A stretch of DNA of 64,000 bases from Dechloromonas sp. Dech2017 (GTDB lineage Bacteria; Pseudomonadota; Gammaproteobacteria; Burkholderiales; Rhodocyclaceae): assembly GCA_009469585.1 (NCBI GenBank), contig SSXW01000016.1:1-64000 (forward strand), written 5' to 3'. A program made the translations under genes and the position numbers. The notes under the pieces are model-generated. The model saw only the letters and a program-made list of their open reading frames with translations, searched no databases and was not told where the DNA came from. Positions 13,221-22,682 of the stretch are shown in pieces. Every line of letters begins with the position of its first letter. The first letter of the stretch is position 1.

Positions 13221-14582
13221 ATGGAACAGATCGGCAAGTACCGCGTCATTCGAGAACTGGGCAAGGGGGCGACCGCCACGGTCTACCTCTGCGACGACCC
13301 GGATTCCGGGCGCCAGGTCGCCGTCAAGGTCATCCGCTTCGGCCACGATTCGGCCGCCATGTCGCGCCGCATGCGCAAGCTGTTCCAGAACGAGGGCATG
13401 GTCTCGAAGCGGCTCGACCATCCCAACATCGTGCGCGTCTTCGAGGCGGTGGTCGAAGACCAGTTCGCCTACCTGGCCATGGAGTACGTCGAGGGCTTCT
13501 CGCTCGAGGAGCACACCCGCATCGACAAGCTGCTGCCCATGCACCGCGTCATCGGCATCATCTTCAAGTGCTGCATGGCGCTCGATTCGGCCTATCGCCA
13601 GGGCATCATCCACCGCGACATCAAGCCGGCCAACATCATGGTCGCCGCCAACGACGAGCCGAAGATCGCCGACTTCGGTCTGGCCCTCAACATGAACAAG
13701 GATCTCGACCGCGACTCGACCTTCATCATGGGTGTCGGCTCGCCGGCCTACATGTCGCCCGAGCAGATCAAGGCCTATCCGCTCAACCAGAAGACCGACC
13801 TCTATTCGCTCGGCGTGCTGATGTTCCAGCTCCTCACCGGCCGACTGCCCTTCCGCGCCAACAACCAGGCGACGCTGATCTACCGCATCATCAACACCGA
13901 CGCACCGGCCGTCACGGCGCTCAACCCCAACCTGCCGGAAGGCCTCAACGCCATCCTCAAGCGGGCGCTCGAAAAGGACCTCTACAGCCGCTACCGCAAC
14001 GGCGCCGAAATGGCCAAGGACCTGTCGGCGGTGCGCTACCAGATCCTCGAGGAGGACGAGACGGCGCAGGATACCCGCCACTTCGAGACGCTGCGCCGGC
14101 TCGATTTCTTCACTGAATTCGAGAACATCGAACTGTGGGAAATCCTGCGCGTCGCCGTCTGGCGCGAGGTGCTGCCCAACGTCACGCTGATCCGCGAAGG
14201 CGATCGCAACAAGTTCTTCGGCATCATCGTTTCCGGCTCGGTCGAGATCTCGATCGACGGCAAGGCGCTCTGTCGCCTGGGGCCCAGCGAACCGGTCGGC
14301 GAAGCGGCCTACCTGCACCCGTCCAGCGACCAGCGCTGTTCGACGGCGGTCACCCTGGAGCCGACGCTGTTCCTGGAAGTCAACGCCGCGGCGCTCGCCC
14401 TGTCGTCGGAAGAGCTGCTCGAGCGCATGCGCGATGCGCTACTGGCACGCCTCATCAAGCGCCTGCGCGAAGTCAACCGGATCGCCGCGGCACGCGGCAC
14501 GCCGGCCGTCCAGGGCGGCACGGCGCCGCTACCCGGAAGCTCCCGCCCGGGCGGCCTCGATCTCGAACTGACGCCGATGTAA
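13221..14582 (+). CDS. Ser/Thr protein kinase with C-terminal cyclic-nucleotide-binding-like domain
   Basis: Eukaryotic-type protein kinase of 453 residues. Visible motifs: Gly-rich loop GKGATATV (15-22), ATP lysine K36 in VAVKVI, catalytic HRDIKPAN (131-138), DFG (151-153) and the SPAYMSPEQ activation-segment end. Residues about 290-410 look like a cNMP-binding beta-roll ([32 protein letters not shown]). The phosphate-binding cassette PVGEAAYL lacks the usual R-T/S-A, so cyclic nucleotide binding is uncertain. There is no transmembrane segment, so the protein is probably cytoplasmic. Divergent from grpE by 149 bp and closed by its own terminator. No substrate or phosphatase gene is adjacent. 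Confidence 0.92.
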   Translation: MEQIGKYRVIRELGKGATATVYLCDDPDSGRQVAVKVIRFGHDSAAMSRRMRKLFQNEGMVSKRLDHPNIVRVFEAVVEDQFAYLAMEYVEGFSLEEHTRIDKLLPMHRVIGIIFKCCMALDSAYRQGIIHRDIKPANIMVAANDEPKIADFGLALNMNKDLDRDSTFIMGVGSPAYMSPEQIKAYPLNQKTDLYSLGVLMFQLLTGRLPFRANNQATLIYRIINTDAPAVTALNPNLPEGLNAILKRALEKDLYSRYRNGAEMAKDLSAVRYQILEEDETAQDTRHFETLRRLDFFTEFENIELWEILRVAVWREVLPNVTLIREGDRNKFFGIIVSGSVEISIDGKALCRLGPSEPVGEAAYLHPSSDQRCSTAVTLEPTLFLEVNAAALALSSEELLERMRDALLARLIKRLREVNRIAAARGTPAVQGGTAPLPGSSRPGGLDLELTPM

Positions 14583-14609
14583 AAACAGCCTCCGCAGAGG
14601 CTGTTTTGC
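14582..14609 (+). terminator. Rho-independent terminator of the kinase gene
   Basis: AAAACAGCCTC/GAGGCTGTTTT stem with a CGCA loop, immediately after the kinase stop. The symmetric A/T flanks could also serve the convergent chemoreceptor gene. Confidence 0.9.
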
Positions 14610-14626
14610 TGACCGGGGTTGAATTC

Positions 14627-16246
14627 TCAGACCTTGAAGCGGCCGACCAGGGCGGCCAGGCTGTCGGCCAGGCGCTTCAGGTCGTGGGCGGCGCCGGCCG
14701 TCTGTTCGACCGTCCCCGAGTTTTCGCGGGCCATGCCGGCGATGGCCTCGATGCTGTCCTCGACATCGCCCGAGAAGCGGCGCTGCTGGTCGGTGGCCGA
14801 GGCGATGGTGTCGAGGCCGTGGCCGACCTCGGTCACCGAGCCGTTGGTCGCCGCCAGGATGTTCGACACTGAAGAGACGGCGTTCTGACTGGTTTCCAGG
14901 TGGTCGAGACCGGCTTCGATGCTGCGCCTGACGGCGACCGACTGGGCGCTCAGGTTGGCGGTGATGGCGTCGATCTCGCTCGCCGAGCGCGACGATTTTT
15001 CGGCCAGCTTGCGTACTTCGTCGGCGACCACGGCGAAACCGCGACCCTGTTCGCCCGCCCGGGCCGCCTCGATGGCGGCGTTGAGGGCGAGCAGGTTGGT
15101 CTGCTCGGCGATGTCCTTGACCTCGCGGGTCATGGTGGTGATCGACTCGGTGTTACGCACGAAGCTGTTGACCGACTCGGCCATTTCCTTGACGGCACGC
15201 TCGACGACGTTCATTTCGCCGAGCAGCAGGTTGATGTTGCGGGTCCCCTCGTTGGCCCGGGCCAGGCTTTCCTGCGACTGGTGCTGGACGTGTTCGGCAC
15301 TCTGGGCGATCGACGAGATGCTGGCCACCAGCTGCTCGACCGCTGCGGCAGCGTGACCCGATTTTTCGTTCTGCTGCTGCGAACTCTGCGAGACGCGGTC
15401 GGCGTTGTCGGAGAGCGCCGAGACGCGTGACGAAACCTGGCCAGCCGCATCGCGCACCTGGCGGACCAGTTGGTTGAAGTTTTCCATCATGTCGTTGAAC
15501 ACCCGGGCCGACTGGCCGACCTCGTCGCTGCCCTTGACCGGCAGGCGGCGGGTCAGGTCGCCTTCGCCGCTGGCGATGTCGGAGAGGCCCTTGCGCAACT
15601 CCTCGAGCGGCCGGGTGACGAAGTGATGGGTGATCAGGTAGATGATGACGAGCAGCGCACCGAGTGCCCCGAGGGCGACGCCGGCGATTTTGACGCGGAA
15701 GGCGGCGACTTCGCTTTCCACCGAGTCGAGCGAGACCTTCATGCTGACCACGCCGAGCACCGTGCCTTCATCGACCTGGTGGCAGGCCAGGCAGTCCTTG
15801 CCGAGGTAGTTCTTGGCGGCCTTGGTCGGGTTGATGACCCGCAGGTAGGCGCCGCGCTCGCCCGATTCGACCGTCGTATAGGGGGTTCCCGAGGCCATTA
15901 CCTGCTTTTCCTGGGCGTCCAGTTCGCGGCTGCTCTTGGTGTCTGGGCCGTAGAGCTTGACGACGGCGTCGCTGCGCGCAACATGGAGATCCTTGATGAT
16001 CGACAGCTGCTTGATCTGGTCGAGGAAGACTTCGCGCTGGCCAACGGTGCCGGTGATCATCATGCCGGTCAGCCCGGCCATGGTCATTTCGTGGATGCTC
16101 TTCGAGAAATCCTGGGCCTGGCGAATCGCCGTGTCGCGATTGACCTGCGTCGTCCACACGATGGCGCCGGCCCAGATGATGGCCAGCACCACCCAGATGG
16201 CTGCAGTCAGGCGGATCCAGATTTTCAAGTCGGCAAGGCGCAGCAT
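14627..16246 (-). CDS. Methyl-accepting chemotaxis protein with periplasmic c-heme motif
   Basis: 539-residue chemoreceptor. TM1 is at about 13-33 and TM2 at about 187-210, enclosing a periplasmic sensor of about 150 residues. That sensor contains a CxxCH heme c attachment motif, CLACH at 152-156. A HAMP domain follows ([20 protein letters not shown]), then the signalling domain with the hairpin tip [20 protein letters not shown] and the [15 protein letters not shown] motif. Covalent heme in the sensor would fit a redox, oxygen or NO taxis role, as known for c-heme MCPs such as DcrA; the ligand here is inferred. No che genes are adjacent. Convergent with the kinase gene. Confidence 0.93.
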   Translation of the reverse strand: MLRLADLKIWIRLTAAIWVVLAIIWAGAIVWTTQVNRDTAIRQAQDFSKSIHEMTMAGLTGMMITGTVGQREVFLDQIKQLSIIKDLHVARSDAVVKLYGPDTKSSRELDAQEKQVMASGTPYTTVESGERGAYLRVINPTKAAKNYLGKDCLACHQVDEGTVLGVVSMKVSLDSVESEVAAFRVKIAGVALGALGALLVIIYLITHHFVTRPLEELRKGLSDIASGEGDLTRRLPVKGSDEVGQSARVFNDMMENFNQLVRQVRDAAGQVSSRVSALSDNADRVSQSSQQQNEKSGHAAAAVEQLVASISSIAQSAEHVQHQSQESLARANEGTRNINLLLGEMNVVERAVKEMAESVNSFVRNTESITTMTREVKDIAEQTNLLALNAAIEAARAGEQGRGFAVVADEVRKLAEKSSRSASEIDAITANLSAQSVAVRRSIEAGLDHLETSQNAVSSVSNILAATNGSVTEVGHGLDTIASATDQQRRFSGDVEDSIEAIAGMARENSGTVEQTAGAAHDLKRLADSLAALVGRFKV

Positions 16247-16279
16247 CGGGTTTTCCTTTTTGGATTGCCGCCAGGACGG

Positions 16280-17320
16280 TCAGGCGGTCAGGTCGATTTG
16301 CTGGATTGTGCCAGCCGTTCCCGAGTCATGCAAAAAAATTCCAGAATTGCGAATTTGTCCAATTAATTGATTGGCATTTGTCTTGATGTCGAACGGCGTT
16401 TCGATGCGGCTCAGCGAAATGGCGCCAACCCCCGCCTCGGCGAGCGATTGCAGGCTGTCCTTGCCGTCGCTGTCTTTGCTCCACACCTGCAACTGCCTGA
16501 AGACGCTGTCGTTTTCGTCGATCCAGCCGTTCCGGTCGCTGTCCAGTGCGGCCAGTTCCTGGAAGCCGTCGCCGCTGGTCGGCCCGAACAACTCCTTGCC
16601 GTTGTTGATTTTGCCGTCCCGATTGCGGTCGAAGACCAGGAAGCCGCTGCCCGGGGCGACGAAATTGATCTGCTCGCTGTCGCCGTCGCTATCGAGGTCG
16701 AAGCTGAAGCGCTGGTCGGTCAACTGGGCCGCATTGTCCGAGAAGTTGAGGACCAGCGGGTCGATCTTGCGGGCGGCGTCGCCCAGGCGCAGGCTGACCT
16801 GGCTTTCCTCGTGGTAGCTGCGGCTCATCGTCAGGTGCACGGCGAAGCTGATCTCCCGGCCATCGGCCGTGGTCACCGTGCCGCTCGCCGAGAAGGTGGT
16901 CTGCTCGCTCTCGCTGTAGGACTCGCGGCGGTCGTATTCGACGCCGAAGCCGGCGGCCCGGGGAGCCGCCGAGGCCGCGGGCGGGGCGTCCACGACCGGC
17001 GTTTCGGTGTTCCGGGAGCTCAGCTCGCTGGCGTCGAAGATGCGGACCGGCCGGCCGGTCAGCCACTCCAGCATGCCGCGGATCAAGGTCAGCCGCGGGT
17101 CACCGTCGATCGCCGAGGCTGCGTCTTCGGTGCATGCACAGGCCTTGCCGGCCTCGGACAGCGTGACCGGGTCGCCGGGCGGCGGGGTGGAGCGGGGCGC
17201 TTGGCCGGAGGCTTCCGGCCGTCGCCCGCCGACCCAGACGTTCAACGATTCGCTGACTTCATGACGCTCCGAGCGATGGTGCGTCGAAGCCATTTGCAGG
17301 CTGGCGCTGGCGATTTTCAT
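16280..17320 (-). CDS. Hypothetical protein with EF-hand-like calcium-binding repeats
   Basis: 346 residues, no signal peptide and no transmembrane segment. Four short acidic Dx(D/N)xDG-type motifs lie in the second half: DLDSDGDSEQ (about 209-217), DRNRDGKINN (231-240), DSDRNGWIDENDS (260-272) and KDSDGKDS (282-289), the arrangement of EF-hand or dockerin-like calcium loops. The N-terminal half is polar and rich in Ser, Thr and Pro, with an unusual CAC at 61-63. Function unknown; calcium binding is inferred from the loops. A GGAGG Shine-Dalgarno sits 5 bp before the ATG, and a 12-bp palindrome lies just upstream. Confidence 0.75.
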   Translation of the reverse strand: MKIASASLQMASTHHRSERHEVSESLNVWVGGRRPEASGQAPRSTPPPGDPVTLSEAGKACACTEDAASAIDGDPRLTLIRGMLEWLTGRPVRIFDASELSSRNTETPVVDAPPAASAAPRAAGFGVEYDRRESYSESEQTTFSASGTVTTADGREISFAVHLTMSRSYHEESQVSLRLGDAARKIDPLVLNFSDNAAQLTDQRFSFDLDSDGDSEQINFVAPGSGFLVFDRNRDGKINNGKELFGPTSGDGFQELAALDSDRNGWIDENDSVFRQLQVWSKDSDGKDSLQSLAEAGVGAISLSRIETPFDIKTNANQLIGQIRNSGIFLHDSGTAGTIQQIDLTA

Positions 17321-17336
17321 GGCGGCCTCCGCGGCA

Positions 17337-17348
17337 GTGTTCGAACAC
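17337..17348. promoter_or_regulatory. Perfect 12-bp palindrome upstream of the EF-hand-like gene
   Basis: GTGTTCGAACAC, 16 bp upstream of the start codon and just before its Shine-Dalgarno. Possible operator; no match to a regulator I can name. Confidence 0.3.
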
Positions 17349-17375
17349 CTGGTTAACGGCCGCTGCCGGGGGAAG

Positions 17376-17819
17376 TTAAGGCCGGTGGAGATGCGGCTGT
17401 AGCCAGCGTTTCAGCGAGCCGAGGTCGAGCGCGCCGCTCTGCCGGGCGATTTCGCGACCGTGCAAAAAAATGGCCAGGGTCGGGATGCTGCGGATATTGA
17501 AGCGCCCGGCCAGTTGCGGTTCGGCTTCGGTATTGACCTTGACCAGTCTGGCCTGGGGTTCGAGGTCGATCGCAGCCTGGTGGAAATTGGGCGCCATTTG
17601 CCGGCACGGGCCGCACCATGGTGCCCAGAAATCGACGACGACCGGCAGGTCGCTGCGGGAAATGTGGCGGTCGAAGTTGGCCGCGGTCAGTTCGGCCGGT
17701 TCGCCGGTAAAGAGCGGCTGCTTGCACTGGCCGCAGAGCGGCGCATCTTTCAATTTTGCGGCTAAAACCCGGTTGACCGCAGCACAGTGCGGGCAGACGA
17801 CGTGCAGGTGGTCAGGCAT
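17376..17819 (-). CDS. trxC: Thioredoxin 2 (TrxC)
   Basis: Cytoplasmic thioredoxin of 147 residues with the N-terminal zinc module typical of TrxC (CPHC at 9-12, CGQC at 29-32), followed by the thioredoxin fold with active site WCGPC and the cis-proline loop RSIPTLAIF. Reduces disulfides under oxidative stress. I chose the ATG at 17819 because a GGAG lies 6 bp upstream; a TTG 12 bp earlier is less likely. The segment AAVNRVLAAKLKD between the zinc cysteines is encoded by a sequence strikingly like the dispersed repeat (copy R4). Located 51 bp after hemH, probably in the same transcript as hrcA-hemH. Confidence 0.96.
   Translation of the reverse strand: MPDHLHVVCPHCAAVNRVLAAKLKDAPLCGQCKQPLFTGEPAELTAANFDRHISRSDLPVVVDFWAPWCGPCRQMAPNFHQAAIDLEPQARLVKVNTEAEPQLAGRFNIRSIPTLAIFLHGREIARQSGALDLGSLKRWLQPHLHRP
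17747..17783 (-). repeat. Dispersed-repeat-like segment inside trxC, copy R4
   Basis: On the minus strand GCTGCGGTCAACCGG, then GTTTTAGCCG, then CAAAATTGAAAG. Compared with R3 it matches 12 of 12 at GCGGTCAACCGG and 11 of 11 at CAAAATTGAAA, with the same 10-bp spacing but an unlike middle. The first part encodes AAVNR, which resembles TrxC proteins in general, so shared ancestry with the repeat is uncertain. Confidence 0.45.
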
Positions 17820-17870
17820 GGCAGGCTCCAAATATCAGGTTGTGCTGATATGGGGGGCGATCAGCCGATT

Positions 17871-18974
17871 TCAAGTCGGGGCGCCGGCCTCCCTGGCCCG
17901 CCGGGCGCTCGCTTGGCATTGCTGTGGTTCGGCCGCCTCCCGGCTCGGCCAGCCGGCCAGGTGGCGCTCGGTGAGGTCGGCCAGGGCGGCGATCCAGGCG
18001 TCGTCCTCGTTCACGGCCGGGATGTAGTGGTACTCCTGGCCGCCGGCCTTGAGGAAGTCGTCGCGGCCTTCCTGGGCGATTTCCTCGAGGGTTTCCAGGC
18101 AGTCGGCGACGAAGCCGGGGCAGATGATGTCCACCCGGTGCACGCCCTGCCGGCCCCATTCTTCCAGCGTCGGCGCGGTGTACGGCTTGAGCCACTCGGC
18201 CTTGCCGAAACGCGACTGGAAGCAGATCTCGAACTGCCCGGGCTGCAGGTTGAGGCGCTCGGCGAGCAGGCGGCCGGTCTTGCGGCATTCGCAATAATAG
18301 GGATCGCCGAGGTCGAGGCTGCGCCGGGGTAGGCCGTGAAAGCTGATGAGCAGCCGGTCCCGGTCGCCGAGCGGGCCGTTGGCCTGCCAGTGTCGGCGCA
18401 CCGTCTTTTCGAGGGCGGCCAGGTAGCCGTCGTCGTCGTGGAAATTCCGCACGAAGCGCATTTCCGGCTGGTTGCGCGTCCGGGCCAGCCACTGGCCGGC
18501 GACATCGATCGCCGTTGCCGTCGTGCTCGCCGCGTATTGCGGGTACATGGGCACGAGCAGGATGCGGCCGGCCCCTTCGGCCTTCAGCCGGGCCAGCGTT
18601 TCCGGGATCGACGGGGTGCCGTAGCGCATCGCCCAGGTCACCGTGACCTGGTGGCCGCGTTGGCCGAGCAGGCCCTTGAGCAGTTTGGCCTGGCGTTCGG
18701 TGTGCACGCGCAGCGGCGAGCCTTCCGGCAGCCAGACGGTGGCGTACTTGGCGGCCGATTTCTTCGGCCGGACATTGAGGATGATGCCGTTCAGGATCAG
18801 CCACCACAGCGGCTTGGGAATCTCGACGACGCGCGGGTCGGAGAGGAATTCCTTGAGATAGCGGCGCAGGGCGGGGGCGGTCGGGGCGTCGGGGGTGCCG
18901 AGGTTGACGAGGACGACAGCGGTGCTGGCCGGCGTGCCGTGACGGTGCGGCGGCTCGGGAAGGAAGCGGGGCAT
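17871..18974 (-). CDS. hemH: Ferrochelatase
   Basis: Inserts ferrous iron into protoporphyrin IX, the last step of heme synthesis. Visible: [14 protein letters not shown] at the N-terminus, [19 protein letters not shown] with the conserved His, and [15 protein letters not shown] near the C-terminus. Length 367 fits proteobacterial enzymes at 320-370; the last 25 residues look disordered. The ATG overlaps the hrcA stop as TGATG, so translation is coupled. Linkage to hrcA and trxC puts it in a stress-related transcript. Confidence 0.97.
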   Translation of the reverse strand: MPRFLPEPPHRHGTPASTAVVLVNLGTPDAPTAPALRRYLKEFLSDPRVVEIPKPLWWLILNGIILNVRPKKSAAKYATVWLPEGSPLRVHTERQAKLLKGLLGQRGHQVTVTWAMRYGTPSIPETLARLKAEGAGRILLVPMYPQYAASTTATAIDVAGQWLARTRNQPEMRFVRNFHDDDGYLAALEKTVRRHWQANGPLGDRDRLLISFHGLPRRSLDLGDPYYCECRKTGRLLAERLNLQPGQFEICFQSRFGKAEWLKPYTAPTLEEWGRQGVHRVDIICPGFVADCLETLEEIAQEGRDDFLKAGGQEYHYIPAVNEDDAWIAALADLTERHLAGWPSREAAEPQQCQASARRAREAGAPT

Positions 18975-20002
18975 CAGGTTTCGTTGTTCTGGGAGAGGGC
19001 GCCGGAAAGCAGGCGGGCGGTGATGTCGACGATGGGAATGACCCGTTCATAGGCCATGCGGGTCGGGCCGATGACGCCGACCGAGCCGACCACCTGGCCA
19101 TCGACGGTGTAGGGGGCGGCGATGACGCTGCATTCGTCGAGCGGGGCGATGCCCGATTCGCCGCCGATGAAGATCTGCACGCCTTCGGCGCGGTGCGACA
19201 CGTCGAGCAGGCTGATCAGGCTGGAGCGCTGCTCGAAGAGGTCGAAGAGGTCGCGCAGGCGCTTCATGTTCGACGACAGTTCCTCGACATCGAGCAGGTT
19301 GCGCTCGCCGGAAATGACGTAGGGCGTCGAGCTTTCGGCCATGGCAGCATCGCCGGCCTCGAGGGCGAGTTCCATCAGTGGCTTGATGTCGTCGCGCAGT
19401 TGCTGGATTTCGGCCGACAGGCGGTGACGGATCTGCTCGAAATCGAGGCCGGCGAAATTCTGCGTCAGGTAATTGGCAGCGGCGACCAGTTCGGCCGGCG
19501 AATAGGCCTTGTCGGTGGTCACGATGCGGTTCTGCACGTCGCCGTCCACGGTGACGATGATGAGCAGGATGCGCTTTTCGGCCAGGCTGAGGAATTCGAT
19601 CTGGCGGATCAGGCTGGCCTTGCGCCGGGGAGCGATGACGACGCCCGCGAAATGGGTCAGGCTGGAGAGCAGTTGCGAGGCGCTGGCAATGATCTGGCCG
19701 GACGGCCGGCCCTGCAGGGCCTCGGCCATCTGGCCGCGCTGCGCCGCTTCGAGGGGCTGGACGGTGAGCAGGCTGTCGACGAACAGGCGATAGCCGCGCG
19801 CCGTCGGGATGCGTCCAGCCGAGGTGTGCGGGCTGGCTACGAAGCCGGCTTCCTCGAGATCGGCCATGACGTTGCGGATCGTCGCCGGCGACAGGTCGAG
19901 CCCGGAGAACTTGGACAGGGCGCGCGAGCCGACCGGTTGCCCGTCGGCGATGTAGTGTTCGACCAGGGTCTTGAGCAGGGAGCGCGAACGTTGATCCATC
20001 AT
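18974..20002 (-). CDS. hrcA: Heat-inducible transcription repressor HrcA
   Basis: Represses class I heat-shock operons by binding CIRCE elements. The N-terminal winged helix is clear ([55 protein letters not shown]), followed by the GAF-like HrcA domain ([19 protein letters not shown]). 342 residues from ATG 20002, or 341 from the adjacent ATG 19999. It is not beside grpE-dnaK-dnaJ, and no CIRCE was seen in the window, so its target (probably groESL) lies elsewhere. Divergent from nadK by 64 bp; cotranscribed with hemH. Confidence 0.96.
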   Translation of the reverse strand: MMDQRSRSLLKTLVEHYIADGQPVGSRALSKFSGLDLSPATIRNVMADLEEAGFVASPHTSAGRIPTARGYRLFVDSLLTVQPLEAAQRGQMAEALQGRPSGQIIASASQLLSSLTHFAGVVIAPRRKASLIRQIEFLSLAEKRILLIIVTVDGDVQNRIVTTDKAYSPAELVAAANYLTQNFAGLDFEQIRHRLSAEIQQLRDDIKPLMELALEAGDAAMAESSTPYVISGERNLLDVEELSSNMKRLRDLFDLFEQRSSLISLLDVSHRAEGVQIFIGGESGIAPLDECSVIAAPYTVDGQVVGSVGVIGPTRMAYERVIPIVDITARLLSGALSQNNET

Positions 20003-20066
20003 GGGCCGATTGTACAAAATTACGGGGCCGGCACCGCAAGACGTTTTTATGCAAGAATTCGCTCCC

Positions 20067-20978
20067 ATGAATAGAAGCTTTGCTTCCGCCATCGCGCCCC
20101 GGACCATCGCCCTGGTCGGCAAATACCACAGCATGGAAATTGCCGAGTCGCTGCGTCGTCTGGCCGAATACCTCTACGAGCGCGGCATCTCGGTATTCAT
20201 CGAGCGCGAAACCTCCGAGCACATCGGCAAGAAGGTCGACCTGTCGCGCTGGGTGACCTGCGGCTTCAACGACATCGGCGCCCACGCCGACCTCGCCATC
20301 GTGCTCGGCGGTGACGGCACCATGCTCAACGCGGCCCGCCGCCTGGCCCGCTACTGCGTGCCGCTGGTCGGCATCAACCAGGGGCGGCTCGGCTTCATGA
20401 CCGACATCGCCCGCCAGGACATGCTGACTTGCATGGACGACCTGCTCGACGGCCGCTTCACGCCGGAAAGCCGGATGCTGCTGGCCGCCGAGGTGACCCG
20501 CGACGGCAGGGAGTTCGCGTCGAACATGGCGCTCAACGACGTGGTCGTCGACAAGGGGGCGATCGGCCGGATGATCGAGTTCGAACTGTTCATCGACGGC
20601 GAATTCATCTACAACCTGCGGGCCGATGGCCTGGTCGTGTCCACGCCGACCGGGTCGACGGCCTATGCCATGTCGGCCGGCGGCCCCATCCTCAATCCGA
20701 CCCTGACCGGCATCGCGTTGGTGCCGCTCTGCCCGCACGCCCTGACCAACCGGCCGATCATCGTCAACGACAACGCCGACATCGAATTGCGCATCGCCAA
20801 CGCCGACGATCCGCGCGTGCACTTCGACGGCCAGCTGACCCTCGACCTGGCCCGTGGCGACTGCGTCCGCCTGCGCCGCTCCGAACACACCATCCGTTTC
20901 CTGCATCCGCCCGGCTACAGCTATTTCGCCATGCTGCGCCAGAAGCTGCAGTGGAGCGAGCGGCCGAAGGGAACCTGA
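20067..20978 (+). CDS. nadK: NAD kinase
   Basis: Phosphorylates NAD to NADP. The [12 protein letters not shown] motif, the NE/D segment [10 protein letters not shown] and the [17 protein letters not shown] loop are all intact. 303 residues from the ATG at 20067; an ATG at 20049 is in frame and possible. No strong Shine-Dalgarno is visible for either. The stop overlaps the recN start as TGATG, so the two are coupled. Confidence 0.97.
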   Translation: MNRSFASAIAPRTIALVGKYHSMEIAESLRRLAEYLYERGISVFIERETSEHIGKKVDLSRWVTCGFNDIGAHADLAIVLGGDGTMLNAARRLARYCVPLVGINQGRLGFMTDIARQDMLTCMDDLLDGRFTPESRMLLAAEVTRDGREFASNMALNDVVVDKGAIGRMIEFELFIDGEFIYNLRADGLVVSTPTGSTAYAMSAGGPILNPTLTGIALVPLCPHALTNRPIIVNDNADIELRIANADDPRVHFDGQLTLDLARGDCVRLRRSEHTIRFLHPPGYSYFAMLRQKLQWSERPKGT

Positions 20979-22642
20979 TGCTGCGCCACCTGACGATCAA
21001 GGATTTCGTCATCGTCGACCGCCTGGAACTGGCCTTCGCGTCCGGCTTCGGCGCGCTGACCGGGGAAACCGGGGCCGGCAAGTCCATTCTCATCGACGCC
21101 CTGGCCCTGGCCCTGGGCGAGCGGGCCGATGCCGGCGTCGTGCGGTCCGGCTGCGACAAGGCCGAAGTCGCTGCCAGCTTCGATGTCGCCGCCCTGCCGC
21201 AGGTCGGCGACTGGCTGGCCGCCAACGACCTGGATGGCGACGACGAACTGCTGCTGCGTCGCGTGGTCGATGCCGGCGGCCGCTCGCGCGCCTACATCAA
21301 CGGCTCGCCGGCCACCGTCCAGCAATTGCGCGAAGTCGGCGAATGGCTGGTCGATATCCACGGCCAGCACGCCCACCAGTCGCTGTTGCGCAGCGACGCC
21401 CAGCGCAGCCTGCTCGATGCCCACGCCGGTTTGGGCGAAGCCGTGCGCGCCGTCGGCGCCGCCTGGAAAACCTGGCGCGACGCGGCCCAGATGCTACGTG
21501 ACGCCAGCCAGGGCGCCGAGGCACTGCAGCGCGAGCGCGACCAGCTGCAATGGCAGATCGGCGAGCTCGAGGCGCTGGCCTTCGGCGACGACGAATGGGC
21601 GGCGCTCGATGTCGAGCATCGCCGTCTCGGCCACGCCGCCAGCCTGATCGAAGGCGCCCAGTACGCGCTGGCCGTGCTGGCCGATGACGAAGCCGCCTGC
21701 CAGCGGCAGATCGATGCCGTCTCTGGCCGCCTGGCCGGGCTGGCCGAGTACGATCCGGCGCTGGCCGAGGTGGCTGGCCTGCTGGCTTCGGTGCAGGCCG
21801 AACTGGCCGACGCCGTGTCCACGCTGCGCCGCTATGCCGACCGCGTCGATCTCGACCCGGCCCGCCTGGCCGAGGTCGAGCGCCGCATGGATGCGGTGAT
21901 GGCCAATGCCCGCAAGTTCCGCGTCCAGCCGGCCGAGTTGCCGGGCCTGCTGGCCGGCTGGCGGCGGCGCCTGGCCGAACTCGACGAATCGGCCGACCTG
22001 GCCGGGCTGGAAGCGAAGGTCGCCGCCGCCGGTCAGGAATACCGGGAAAAGGCCGAAAAGCTGTCGGCCGGCCGTCGGCAGGCGGCGACTGAAATGGGCC
22101 GGGCGGTCAGCGAGATCATGCGCCAGCTGGCCTTGTCGTCGGGCCGTTTCGAAGTGGCGCTGGTGCCGCTCGCCGAGGGGGCGGTCTACGGCCTGGAGCA
22201 GGTCGAGTTCCGCATCGGCGGGCTGGCCGGCAACGAGGCCAAGCCCCTGGCCAAGGTGGCTTCGGGCGGTGAGCTGTCGCGCATCAGCCTGGCCATCCAG
22301 GTCCTGACCTCGCGCTCGGCGGCGGTGCCGACGCTGATTTTCGACGAGGTCGATGTCGGCATCGGCGGCGGCGTCGCCGAAATCGTCGGCCGCCTGCTGC
22401 ACGAGCTGGGCAGCGAGCGCCAGGTGCTGTGCGTCACCCACCTGCCGCAGGTGGCGGCCCGCGCCAACTGGCAGTGGCAGGTCAGCAAGGCGAGCCGCGA
22501 CGGCATCACGCTGAGCGCCATCCGACCGCTCGACGCGGATGGTCGCGTCGAGGAAATCGCCCGCATGCTGGGCGGCGTCGAAATCACAGACATCACCCTG
22601 CAACACGCCCGGGAACTGCTCGGGGCCGGAGCGCCGGCCTGA
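20978..22642 (+). CDS. recN: DNA repair protein RecN
   Basis: SMC-like ATPase for double-strand break repair, 554 residues as usual. Head domain with Walker A GETGAGKS near residue 30, long coiled-coil arms in the middle (AALDVEHRRLGHAASLIEGA; ARLAEVERRMDAVMANARKF), then the ABC signature KVASGGELSRISLAIQV, Walker B TLIFDEVDVGIGG and a His switch in VLCVTHLPQVAA. Starts in the TGATG overlap with nadK. Convergent with the GDT1-family gene; repeat copy R5 fills the gap. Confidence 0.97.
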   Translation: MLRHLTIKDFVIVDRLELAFASGFGALTGETGAGKSILIDALALALGERADAGVVRSGCDKAEVAASFDVAALPQVGDWLAANDLDGDDELLLRRVVDAGGRSRAYINGSPATVQQLREVGEWLVDIHGQHAHQSLLRSDAQRSLLDAHAGLGEAVRAVGAAWKTWRDAAQMLRDASQGAEALQRERDQLQWQIGELEALAFGDDEWAALDVEHRRLGHAASLIEGAQYALAVLADDEAACQRQIDAVSGRLAGLAEYDPALAEVAGLLASVQAELADAVSTLRRYADRVDLDPARLAEVERRMDAVMANARKFRVQPAELPGLLAGWRRRLAELDESADLAGLEAKVAAAGQEYREKAEKLSAGRRQAATEMGRAVSEIMRQLALSSGRFEVALVPLAEGAVYGLEQVEFRIGGLAGNEAKPLAKVASGGELSRISLAIQVLTSRSAAVPTLIFDEVDVGIGGGVAEIVGRLLHELGSERQVLCVTHLPQVAARANWQWQVSKASRDGITLSAIRPLDADGRVEEIARMLGGVEITDITLQHARELLGAGAPA

Positions 22643-22644
22643 TT

Positions 22645-22682
22645 GCCGCGGTCGACGGCAAAAAAGCGCCAAAAATCAAATC
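22645..22682 (+). repeat. Dispersed 38-bp repeat, copy R5 (between convergent recN and GDT1-family gene)
   Basis: GCCGCGGTCGACGGC, AAAAAAGCGCC, AAAAATCAAATC. It begins 2 bp after the recN stop and overlaps the last codons of the opposite-strand gene by 7 bp. It occupies essentially all of the 33-bp intergenic space. Confidence 0.75.
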
